DNA from: Bacillota bacterium
Lineage (GTDB): Bacteria > Bacillota > Bacilli > Alicyclobacillales > Alicyclobacillaceae
DNA: 5,531 nucleotides
Assembly (NCBI GenBank): GCA_021820805.1
Contig: JAKADF010000266.1
Span: 1-5,531 of the forward strand
Direction of reading: 5' to 3'
The notes below the pieces were generated by a model. It was not told where the DNA came from. It searched no databases and saw only the letters and a list, made by a program, of their open reading frames with translations. Each line of letters opens with the position of its first letter. Position 1 is the stretch's first letter. Below are positions 1 to 5,531 of this stretch, piece by piece. Position numbers and translations under genes: made by a program.

Positions 1-62
1 GTGGAAGTGGGAAGAAGTTCAAATTTTGCTGTGCTAAAAAGCCCATTGAACTCAAACTTTAG
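1..62 (+). CDS. C-terminal end of a SEC-C motif protein (partial, cut by window edge)
   Basis: Reading from base 3 in frame gives GSGKKFKFCCAKKPIELKL followed by a TAG stop at 60-62. The GSGKKFK-x-CC string is the second half of the SEC-C zinc motif (consensus C-x-C-GSGKKYK-x-C-C or -H), known from the C-terminus of SecA and from many unrelated proteins. The two bases before it are GT, which fits a TGT cysteine codon just before the Gly-Ser-Gly, exactly where the motif needs one. The motif binds one zinc and in SecA contacts SecB or ribosomes. Only about 20 codons are visible, so the rest of the protein, and therefore its job, cannot be told. Many stand-alone SEC-C proteins are uncharacterised. 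The gene is convergent with the operon and probably unrelated to it. Confidence 0.6.
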   Translation, partial: GSGKKFKFCCAKKPIELKL

Positions 63-244
63 CTACCCTTTACATTTTTAATCGATATGGGGGGAGCTAG
101 ATTCCTTGGCTTGATGGGCATGCGACCTTACCCCATAATGTGTGAATGTTACAATGCGTATATTGGAAATCTAGTCCATGCCGATAAGACTATGCTAGGC
201 AACCCGGGAAAAATGAAACGTAACGATGCTAACAGTTTTAAAAA
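63..244. other. Intergenic region between convergent genes, no gene recognised
   Basis: These 182 bases separate the SEC-C gene end from the end of the carbonic-anhydrase-like gene. An open frame from an ATG at 87 runs in the plus direction into the antisense of the neighbouring gene, but it has no ribosome binding site and no protein family I recognise. There is a G-run at 89-94, and its ATGGGG (87-92) could pair with CCCCAT at 131-136. There is also a CCCGGG palindrome at 204-209 and a directly repeated ATGCTA at 192-197 and 227-232. I see no convincing stem followed by a T-run for either converging gene. Confidence 0.5.
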
Positions 245-739
245 TTATACTTCGACTGCTACAAGTTCCTCATTCTTTTCATTTAATAGCAATCCCTGAA
301 CTCGAACATAAGGTGGTACTAGTGGGTGCTTCCGAATAACCTGAATGCTTTTCTGAACACTTTCCTGGATTTCGTCCCCTTCTAGCCACTCGCGTATTGT
401 TTCTTTAGGAAATTTAGGAGTGCTATATTTAAAAAGATAATCCATTACTTTAATTTGCGATTTTAATCCTTCGTTCTCATACATCCTGTTAACTAGATTT
501 TGCATATCCACGGTATTCTCTCGATCATCTTTTGTGCCGACCACAAAAATTTCGTCAATGTCCTCCTGATGAACTGCAAGGATGATGGTACGCATCAGAT
601 CACCATAAGGTGCTAAAATCGCAGGGCCATAAACTCTTAAGATCAGCATATTTTCTGGGCTAATGTTAGTCGTCTGGTATAACTTTTCCTCCCATTTATA
701 ATCCATTCCGATCACAAATAAAGCCTTTTTCTTATTCAT
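245..739 (-). CDS. Cysteine-free beta-carbonic-anhydrase-like protein (YbcF-like, probable pseudoenzyme)
   Basis: This encodes a 164-residue soluble protein with no signal peptide or membrane segment. It has the layout of a beta-carbonic anhydrase: a first strand with G11-M-D13 where the family has Cys-x-Asp-x-Arg, a helix-strand unit ending VVGTKDD (66-72) where the family has V-I-G-H-x-D-C, and the typical C-terminal stretch S131-IQVIRKHPLVP with VQGLLLN (147-153). The zinc ligands are gone: Cys to G11, His to T69, Cys to D72, and the Arg of the dyad is K15. D13 and D71 remain. The protein contains no cysteine and only two histidines (H57, H138), so canonical zinc catalysis is excluded. The frame also opens at a GTG at 748, but that codon lies inside the Shine-Dalgarno AGGAG (748-752); the ATG at 739 sits 8 bases after it and is chosen. 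It is the last gene of the dab operon, 75 bases after mpsC. A regulatory or structural role beside DabA is inference. The family assignment is fairly sure; the function is unknown. Confidence 0.75.
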   Translation of the reverse strand: MNKKKALFVIGMDYKWEEKLYQTTNISPENMLILRVYGPAILAPYGDLMRTIILAVHQEDIDEIFVVGTKDDRENTVDMQNLVNRMYENEGLKSQIKVMDYLFKYSTPKFPKETIREWLEGDEIQESVQKSIQVIRKHPLVPPYVRVQGLLLNEKNEELVAVEV

Positions 740-747
740 TCCATTCA

Positions 748-752
748 CTCCT
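748..752 (-). promoter_or_regulatory. Ribosome binding site that decides the start of the CA-like gene
   Basis: The coding strand reads AGGAG, then TGAATGGA (8 bases), then ATG at 739. The upstream in-frame GTG (746-748) shares its first G with this site, so it is unlikely to be used as a start codon. Only the ATG has a good spacer. Confidence 0.75.
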
Positions 753-767
753 ATAGTAAAGTTCCGT

Positions 768-810
768 AAAAAATTAACCTTGATTGGACTTTGAAAAAGT
801 CCTGGAGGTT
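768..810 (-). terminator. Intercistronic hairpin with T-run, possible attenuator or partial terminator
   Basis: On the coding strand, an outer stem AACCT (810-806) pairs with AGGTT (780-776). It encloses an inner perfect 7-bp stem GGACTTT (802-796) with AAAGTCC (792-786) and a TTC loop. Internal loops CCA and AATCA separate the two stems. Immediately after the outer stem comes AATTTTTT (775-768). A stem-loop followed within two bases by six T's is the layout of an intrinsic terminator, though the stem is interrupted and AT-rich. It starts only 4 bases after the mpsC stop and lies before the carbonic-anhydrase-like gene, so it would reduce, not abolish, expression of that last gene, or mark an mRNA processing point. 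Pairing was done by eye with no energy calculation. Confidence 0.45.
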
Positions 811-814
811 TCTA

Positions 815-1177
815 TCACAACTTGTTTTCCAAATTATTTAAAAGTTTAAAGACCATAACTCGTTCCCCGGTATGCGTACTAATATCGGTGTGGAAACTCA
901 TAACTTCTTCACCGGTAATAGAAAAAATAATTGCTTTTAAGTCCTCAATACCCGATTCAACCAAACCATTGCGGTTCTTTTTTACGGATAACATGCCATC
1001 TTTATCCTTACACAACGAATATTCAGCAGGAGTTAAGATGCGATGTAATGTAACAATGATCATATCCCGTAAAATATCGGACTTAACGGAAATTGAACCA
1101 ACTCCAAGATAGTTTTTTTCCCACTGCGTCAAAGCCTTACTTATTTCGGCTTCTAGCATTCCTTTTGACTTTCCCAT
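815..1177 (-). CDS. mpsC: DUF2294 / MpsC family protein
   Basis: This encodes a 120-residue soluble protein of the DUF2294 family, named MpsC after the staphylococcal mpsABC cluster; B. subtilis YbcI is, from memory, a relative. The family pattern is clear: an N-terminal helix (residues 7-20), a strand region with LRDMIIVTLHRILTPAEYSL (36-55; the LTPAE is typical), a helix rich in charge (about 62-85), and the signature ITGEEV followed by FHTDISTHTGERVMVFKL (95-112). Full length for the family. No catalytic motif or transmembrane segment is visible. Biochemical function is not established; the old proposal links the cluster to membrane potential, and later work on the partner genes points to bicarbonate supply. 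It lies 66 bases after dabA, has its own strong ribosome binding site, and is followed by a possible attenuator. The ATG at 1177 is chosen because AAGGAG ends 8 bases before it. Family call is sure, role unknown. Confidence 0.87.
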   Translation of the reverse strand: MGKSKGMLEAEISKALTQWEKNYLGVGSISVKSDILRDMIIVTLHRILTPAEYSLCKDKDGMLSVKKNRNGLVESGIEDLKAIIFSITGEEVMSFHTDISTHTGERVMVFKLLNNLENKL

Positions 1178-1185
1178 AGATTTCT

Positions 1186-1191
1186 CTCCTT
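1186..1191 (-). promoter_or_regulatory. Strong ribosome binding site of mpsC
   Basis: The coding strand reads AAGGAG with an 8-base spacer (AGAAATCT) to the ATG at 1177. It lies in the 66-base gap after dabA, so mpsC can be translated independently of the upstream gene. The same gap holds a TATAAA (1216-1221) but no -35 box at a suitable distance, so I do not call a separate promoter. Confidence 0.75.
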
Positions 1192-1243
1192 CTTTCTATT
1201 GATTAACAGGGAATTTTTATACTGGACTACGATACAAAAAGAG

Positions 1244-3868
1244 TTAAGACCAACTTGTCCATTCGCCATCAGAATCGATAGATGCAAGCCGAATCCAACC
1301 ATTGCAAACTTTTTGACGGAATTCTGGAACATGATCCAACAACTTCTTTATATACTCTCTGGGTGCTTGAACGACTACCAATAACCGTAACGGCTCATGG
1401 TAAACCTCCCCGTCCGATTTCATTACAGACTGCCAGGGGAGTCCGGGCAGTAGATCGCTTGCGTTCCCCTGCATAACCCCTAAGCCAGCTGTCACAGTTT
1501 GAGTAGCCTTATTCCCACTGCCATAATAGTGCGGCGCTACGGTAGACGCGTAGTATTGTAAGTTAATCCACTGAGCGACGGTTCCCGGTCCAGTAATAAT
1601 GCTAGAAAGAAGGGTGCCATCGGGATCCTTCTTCCAGTTATAGGTTTGAAGAAAAACTCTTCCATCCAAATTGCACCTTTGGGTAAGCTCGCGTTTTCCG
1701 ATAATGAAAGAGGCGTTACGAGCCAATCCCCATTCTGGGCGTACCTCACTCCAATCTTCAGCACGACACCTTGCCTCAACATTTGGATTTTTGCAATGCA
1801 ATCTTGTACTTGATAATTGCTGGACTCGTTCAGTACTTACTCCCTTACAAACCTTTGGTATTATTGCTTGGGCTTGGTTAAAAGCTCCTTGTGCCGCCTT
1901 TGAGAGTTCTGGAACATAAATCCAATGCAGTTCATCCAACGATGTATTATGTTCAGCAGCCACAAAAACTGTATCGTTCGGAATCGAGATTCCTTCTGCC
2001 ATCAGTGCCCGTTGTACTTGCTGAGAATTACATAAGGTTGCCAGCACTCGCGCATTGAATCCACTTGATGCCCCTCCACACGCACCACAGTCTAGTGAAG
2101 AAGCGTAGGGATTGTTCGTGCTATGGCTTGCATGACCGCAAATAACTACCAATGGAGCGAAATGATCAGTAAGTCCCATCACCTTTAGAGATTGCCGCAC
2201 ATAATAAATCTTTTCCTTCTCGGAAAATCCGATTGGTATCTCCGTGTCGGAATCTGACACGAGATCCAGTGAAAGTTCGGAACAAGGCTTTTGTAGCCAA
2301 GCTTCCCGGAATTTGTGGAAAAGATACCCTACCTTTCGTGGGGCAAAACTACGTGCTAGTGTTTTCAAACCCAGCCACGGCCCACTAATTTCCGGAAGCA
2401 ATAAGCTAGCCATCAAATTGTGTTTCATGGCATGAAATGTACAACTTAGCAAATTGGCCGCGTACTTTCGTTGCAGGTATGAATCAATCTCGTGTTCAGG
2501 CGATAACTCTTTTACTTTAAACTTCGGTTTAAACATTATCGGCAAAGAATTATGGCTGTGTTGACTGCCAAGTTCGCTCGATTCAATCGGTAATCCAAAA
2601 AAACCTGCAGTGCCAAACGTCTCAAATGGGCCTAATTCCTCCAACCCACGACGAAAAGCTTCCGAGCGTGTGTCAATACAAAATACAAATTGCGCCAATG
2701 CAGCTTGTTCGTTTTCTGTACCTGCGTATGGTTTTGGCGAAATTATCTTGATTAATTGCTCTTCATATGTCTTTTCCCAGGCTTCTAGCCAAAGACGTTT
2801 ACGGACGATCCTGTCAAAACGGTGAGCAAGCGTTAAACGTGACTTTAGTTCCGTGTACGGTGACTGTAGCCATGTGCTCAGCGGTAAATCTCCCCATTCA
2901 ACACAGGAGGCAACCAGCAATTCTAGATGTCCTTGCTCGCTAAACTTTTTTTCTGACAAGGGCAAATATGGTTTGGTTAAGACCCATTCCATTGCAATTC
3001 GAACAGCTAAGTATTCAATTAGCAGTGAACTACCCTGAATATACTGCTGTGAACGCCAAAGCATGGTTCCTGCCCAGCCCGGTAAGGCAAGCAAGTGAGA
3101 TTCAAGGTAGCCTTTAATCTCTGGATACGGAATGTTTAGCTCTGTTAATACTTTACATAATGCATACTTTGGAACGTTCGGCAAATCAATGAGTTGCTTT
3201 CGAACATCACGTTTAAGTGCTGGGTCTAACTGGACAAGTCTTTGCCATGCACGATAAAAGCCTTTATCTCGATATGGCATAGACCAAACGGCTTGGGACT
3301 CGTCCAAGAACAACTTGCACCATTTGATGATATGTCGGTTAAGTTCATTCACCACCTCCTTATGGCCAAGCCGTTCCAAACGCTGACTGTAGGTTAGTAC
3401 AGTACGTTTTTGAGTACCCTGAATCTTAAATTGGCTTAGTCTCTTTGTTATTGCCTTTACCTCAGGAGAATCTAATAGCTCAACAGAAGGATCATTCTTT
3501 AAAAGGGCATTGCGGCAAAACTGCTCCGCAGCCTCCCGCGACAGTTTAAGAGATTGTGATTCAAGCCACTGCTTAAACGATATTTCCAAAAGACGCAATG
3601 AAATATCACCCTTATTTAATGCAGTCTGAATCATAAAACGATTAGGGTATATATCTACATCACAGGTAGATTCGAACTGTCGAGCTACCTGCTCAAATGA
3701 TTGATACTCAAGCCCCATCCAAGGGTGGCGGGCTGCAAATGAATATATTGGCCCGAGTGGCGCTATGACTTCGCTTGCAGATTTCACTAAATCATTAATT
3801 TCATGTTCAAAATAAGCAGTCTGCTTTTTTAAGTGGGATGTTTGGGCTAATGTTAATGTTTGGCTCAC
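1244..3868 (-). CDS. dabA: DabA/MpsB: zinc-binding subunit of the inorganic carbon uptake complex (DUF2309, UPF0753)
   Basis: This 874-residue protein is the large, cytoplasm-facing subunit of the DAB complex, which forms bicarbonate from CO2 by a beta-carbonic-anhydrase-like site energised by its membrane partner DabB. The zinc site is complete: FVFCIDTRSE (394-403) supplies C397 and D399 with R401 in the Cys-x-Asp-x-Arg pattern, and CGHASHSTNNPY (577-588) with SSLDCGACGG (590-599) supplies H579 and C594. The 15-residue spacing from His to Cys equals that recalled for Halothiobacillus DabA (C351, D353, H524, C539). The N-terminus has the family block IYSFAARHPWMGLE (41-54). Length suits the Bacillales members. 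No membrane segments are seen, as expected for a peripheral subunit. Start is GTG at 3868, since GGGAGGT (3877-3883) lies 8 bases upstream; that site overlaps the dabB stop codon, so the two genes are probably translationally coupled. The ORF is intact. Function in CO2 hydration in this organism is inferred from the family. Confidence 0.95.
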   Translation of the reverse strand: MSQTLTLAQTSHLKKQTAYFEHEINDLVKSASEVIAPLGPIYSFAARHPWMGLEYQSFEQVARQFESTCDVDIYPNRFMIQTALNKGDISLRLLEISFKQWLESQSLKLSREAAEQFCRNALLKNDPSVELLDSPEVKAITKRLSQFKIQGTQKRTVLTYSQRLERLGHKEVVNELNRHIIKWCKLFLDESQAVWSMPYRDKGFYRAWQRLVQLDPALKRDVRKQLIDLPNVPKYALCKVLTELNIPYPEIKGYLESHLLALPGWAGTMLWRSQQYIQGSSLLIEYLAVRIAMEWVLTKPYLPLSEKKFSEQGHLELLVASCVEWGDLPLSTWLQSPYTELKSRLTLAHRFDRIVRKRLWLEAWEKTYEEQLIKIISPKPYAGTENEQAALAQFVFCIDTRSEAFRRGLEELGPFETFGTAGFFGLPIESSELGSQHSHNSLPIMFKPKFKVKELSPEHEIDSYLQRKYAANLLSCTFHAMKHNLMASLLLPEISGPWLGLKTLARSFAPRKVGYLFHKFREAWLQKPCSELSLDLVSDSDTEIPIGFSEKEKIYYVRQSLKVMGLTDHFAPLVVICGHASHSTNNPYASSLDCGACGGASSGFNARVLATLCNSQQVQRALMAEGISIPNDTVFVAAEHNTSLDELHWIYVPELSKAAQGAFNQAQAIIPKVCKGVSTERVQQLSSTRLHCKNPNVEARCRAEDWSEVRPEWGLARNASFIIGKRELTQRCNLDGRVFLQTYNWKKDPDGTLLSSIITGPGTVAQWINLQYYASTVAPHYYGSGNKATQTVTAGLGVMQGNASDLLPGLPWQSVMKSDGEVYHEPLRLLVVVQAPREYIKKLLDHVPEFRQKVCNGWIRLASIDSDGEWTSWS

Positions 3869-3874
3869 TATACA

Positions 3875-5395
3875 TTACCTCCCGGACAAGGATCGAATCA
3901 GATACTTTGGATGGATTTCAACTGAATCATTTTTAGGTTCACTCCAATGTACGAGCCAAAGATAAATGACCGTATAGACAGTTGACAACGGACAACGGAC
4001 AAACCATGCACCTGCTGTACTAGCGATTAACAAGACAAATAAGAACAAAACACCTGTCGTCATTGGCAGCTGCATTCCCACATGTACCGTTTCATGTAAC
4101 AGTCCATCAAAGGTGACTTGAATGAAACGAAATGCAATTGTAGCTCCAACAAATATGAAAAGCCCTGAAATAAGTCCAGTGCGCCCACGGCCAAAAGCTA
4201 CAAGATGCATCCAAGCAAATGAAACGGCCCATCCTAAGATTAGGGCGCTTATTAATTGATACACCCCTTTAGAAGAAGCGAGCCAAAAACTTACCCCAAC
4301 CTCAAGACCCAACGCACCACCAGCAAGCATCCATATCCATGAAGGACGTTGTGGTATTCGAGGATCTGGTTCGGTATGGCGAACAAAACCAGCCTGTAAG
4401 AATAGTGTTGCTTTGAATAGGCCATGCAACACAGCGTGCACAACGGCTGCTCCATAGGCACCTAATGCACACTGGATGAGCATAAACCCCATCTGTGCTA
4501 TCGTAGAACCTACCAATTGCCGTTTATAGTCAACCTGTACCAGCATCATTCCAGTTCCCATCAAAACTGAAATGCAAGATAGAATAAATAGAATCATGTG
4601 CGCTGTGGTGCTATTAAAGAGAGGGGCGAATCGAGTCAAAATAATACTGCCTGCGTTCACTATACCTGCATGCATGACTGCTGAAATAGGTGTTGGAGCA
4701 ACGACTGAGTCTAAAAGCCAGCGGTGGAAAGGCCACTGTGCAGCCGGAATTACCACTGCGATTACAAGCAGTAAACCTATACAGGTTCTCTCATACGAAT
4801 CAAATTGTGCCAAACTGTTTTGAGTAAGTATAAGTGACAAACGCCAGTGTCCCGTGACTTTTGCTACCCAAATTATTGCTCCTAACAAGATAAGCCAACT
4901 AAGCGCAAATAAGCGACCAGTGATCGTTGCGGCGTATCTCGCTACCCTCCATTCTTTTCTTAACCGTATGATCAATGTCAGTCCTATCAGAGTAATGCCC
5001 CAGCAAATCAATAACCAACGTAGGTCATCACTCAGCCAAGCAATAGCATCAGCAACCGTAGTGATCGTAATGAGTGCGAAGTACTTACGATATGTTCGGT
5101 CACCGAGTAAATAGCGAAGGCAATAGCGCTGTACAATTAATCCAATGGTTAGGACGAATGCCGAGAGTAACCATGATAAAGAATTAAAACGCCAAGGGCC
5201 AAAAGTTACACTTCCATGATTAAAGATCAACGCCAGCAGGGCAGCTATTGTAGGCAACGAAATGATTCCAATGTGAAAACGAACAAAATTCAAAGGAATT
5301 TTAGGAATTAATATAATAACCCCGCTAAAAACAGAAACCACTAGCAGTATAAAAAATATTTTCGGAAATGAAACAAATCCCAATGCGACTAACAT
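3875..5395 (-). CDS. dabB: DabB/MpsA: NuoL/NdhF-like membrane subunit of the inorganic carbon uptake complex
   Basis: This encodes a 506-residue integral membrane protein of the proton-conducting antiporter family (complex I NuoL/NdhF, Mrp antiporters), with about 13-14 hydrophobic segments by eye (e.g. 12-34, 71-90, 127-145, 204-222, 266-288, 318-337, 444-466). The family core is AQWPFHRWLLDS (219-230) followed by APTPISAVMHAGIVNAG (233-249). Next come VDYKRQLVGSTIAQMGFM (288-305) and VVHAVLHGLFKATLFLQAG (318-336), holding K291, H320, H324 and K328, the equivalents of NuoL lysines and histidines in the ion path. Expected TM5 Glu and TM7 Lys appear replaced (G133, P217). It is shorter than NuoL (about 610) and lacks the long lateral helix; this and the adjacent dabA mark it as DabB, not a respiratory subunit. 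It is the first gene of the operon, 6 bases before dabA. An in-frame GTG at 5410 lies next to the GGAGG site (5404-5408), so the ATG at 5395, 8 bases after that site, is preferred. Confidence 0.92.
   Translation of the reverse strand: MLVALGFVSFPKIFFILLVVSVFSGVIILIPKIPLNFVRFHIGIISLPTIAALLALIFNHGSVTFGPWRFNSLSWLLSAFVLTIGLIVQRYCLRYLLGDRTYRKYFALITITTVADAIAWLSDDLRWLLICWGITLIGLTLIIRLRKEWRVARYAATITGRLFALSWLILLGAIIWVAKVTGHWRLSLILTQNSLAQFDSYERTCIGLLLVIAVVIPAAQWPFHRWLLDSVVAPTPISAVMHAGIVNAGSIILTRFAPLFNSTTAHMILFILSCISVLMGTGMMLVQVDYKRQLVGSTIAQMGFMLIQCALGAYGAAVVHAVLHGLFKATLFLQAGFVRHTEPDPRIPQRPSWIWMLAGGALGLEVGVSFWLASSKGVYQLISALILGWAVSFAWMHLVAFGRGRTGLISGLFIFVGATIAFRFIQVTFDGLLHETVHVGMQLPMTTGVLFLFVLLIASTAGAWFVRCPLSTVYTVIYLWLVHWSEPKNDSVEIHPKYLIRSLSGR
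3877..3883 (-). promoter_or_regulatory. Ribosome binding site of dabA overlapping the dabB stop codon
   Basis: The coding strand reads GGGAGGT, whose last T is the first base of the dabB TAA stop (3875-3877). An 8-base spacer leads to the GTG start at 3868. Another ATG (3875-3873) overlaps the stop as TAATG but is out of frame with dabA. The arrangement favours coupled translation and matched amounts of the two subunits. Confidence 0.75.
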
Positions 5396-5403
5396 TCTTT
5401 CTT

Positions 5404-5408
5404 CCTCC
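5404..5408 (-). promoter_or_regulatory. Ribosome binding site that decides the dabB start
   Basis: The coding strand reads GTGGAGGAAGAAAGAATG. GGAGG followed by AAGAAAGA (8 bases) places the ATG at 5395 at the optimal distance. The GTG at 5410-5408 overlaps the Shine-Dalgarno bases themselves and has no site of its own upstream. Confidence 0.75.
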
Positions 5409-5467
5409 ACAGAAATGTAATGACTTAATTAGGGACTGCTGAATGAATGAGAATTCCTTACTAACAA

Positions 5468-5496
5468 GGGATATGAGTGCATAATGTCGAATGCAA
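5468..5496 (-). promoter_or_regulatory. Tentative promoter with inverted repeat upstream of dabB
   Basis: On the coding strand TTGCAT (5496-5491) and TATCCC (5473-5468) are separated by 17 bases, which fits a housekeeping promoter with a good -35 and a poor -10 box. The -35 box overlaps a perfect inverted repeat TGCAT-N8-ATGCA (5495-5478). This could be an operator for a regulator, since a weak -10 often goes with an activator. The leader to the ATG would be about 65 bases. No other good promoter is seen in the 136 bases upstream, and the repeat is short enough to occur by chance. Confidence 0.3.
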
Positions 5497-5520
5497 GTGT
5501 ATGGGTTTTGGACGGAACAT

Positions 5521-5531
5521 TAAAAAAGCCG
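5521..5531 (-). terminator. Possible 3' half of a terminator cut by the window edge
   Basis: The minus strand enters the window as CGGCTTTTTTA. A GC-rich end followed by six T's is how an intrinsic terminator finishes, so an upstream gene beyond the edge may end here. The matching GCCG arm would lie outside the window, so it cannot be confirmed. Confidence 0.25.

Noticed and set aside
47..76. TTGAAC and TACATT as a plus-strand promoter at the left end
   Set aside because: Both boxes are weak, the spacing is 18, the -35 lies within the SEC-C coding end, and no gene follows downstream on that strand.
87..136. ATGGGG...CCCCAT pairing as a terminator for the convergent genes
   Set aside because: The loop is about 38 bases and no T-run follows on the plus strand, so it does not look like an intrinsic terminator.
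87..299. Plus-strand open frame of 70 codons starting at ATG 87
   Set aside because: It has no ribosome binding site or recognised family and its last third is antisense to the CA-like gene.
822..1112. Plus-strand open frame antisense to mpsC
   Set aside because: It lies entirely within the mpsC gene, which has a clear family and ribosome binding site; it is a shadow frame.
1216..1221. TATAAA before mpsC as the -10 box of an internal promoter
   Set aside because: No acceptable -35 box is found 16-18 bases upstream; the only TTGTAT lies 10 bases away.
1537..1782. Second minus-strand open frame inside dabA
   Set aside because: It is in another frame of the well-supported dabA gene and resembles no family.
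3875..5395. Reading the NuoL-like gene as part of a respiratory complex I or Mrp antiporter operon
   Set aside because: No other nuo or mrp genes are present, and the gene is directly coupled to dabA, which is the diagnostic partner of DabB.

Overview
The window holds one tightly packed minus-strand gene cluster of about 5.2 kb that reads as a dissolved-inorganic-carbon uptake operon of the DAB/Mps type. Transcription runs from right to left. The order is a NuoL/NdhF-like membrane subunit (dabB, also mpsA), the large DUF2309 zinc protein (dabA, also mpsB/ybcC), a small DUF2294/MpsC protein, and a cysteine-free relative of beta-carbonic anhydrase. The AT-rich base composition, strong purine-rich Shine-Dalgarno sites with 8-base spacers, and this gene set (compare the ndhF-ybcC-ybcF-ybcI region of Bacillus and mpsABC of Staphylococcus) suggest a Gram-positive bacterium of the order Bacillales or close to it. 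I cannot name the genus.

Layout from left to right: the last codons of a plus-strand gene ending in a SEC-C zinc motif (1-62); 182 bases between convergent genes with no gene or clear terminator (63-244); the carbonic-anhydrase-like gene (245-739); a 75-base gap with a nested hairpin followed by six T's on the coding strand, which looks like an attenuator or partial terminator (about 768-810); mpsC-like gene (815-1177); a 66-base gap; dabA (1244-3868); 6 bases; dabB (3875-5395); and an upstream region of about 136 bases to the right edge with a tentative promoter and a short inverted repeat. At the far right edge the minus strand begins with what may be the tail of another terminator.

How the genes work together: in characterised DAB systems, DabB is a cation-driven membrane subunit of the complex I antiporter family and DabA carries a beta-carbonic-anhydrase-like zinc site. 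Together they are proposed to convert CO2 to bicarbonate in one direction and trap it in the cytoplasm. Here the DabA zinc ligands are all in place (C397, D399, H579, C594), so the core pump looks intact. The two downstream genes are accessory. The last one keeps the beta-carbonic-anhydrase fold signature but has lost every zinc ligand, so it cannot be a classical carbonic anhydrase. It is the most interesting object in the window.
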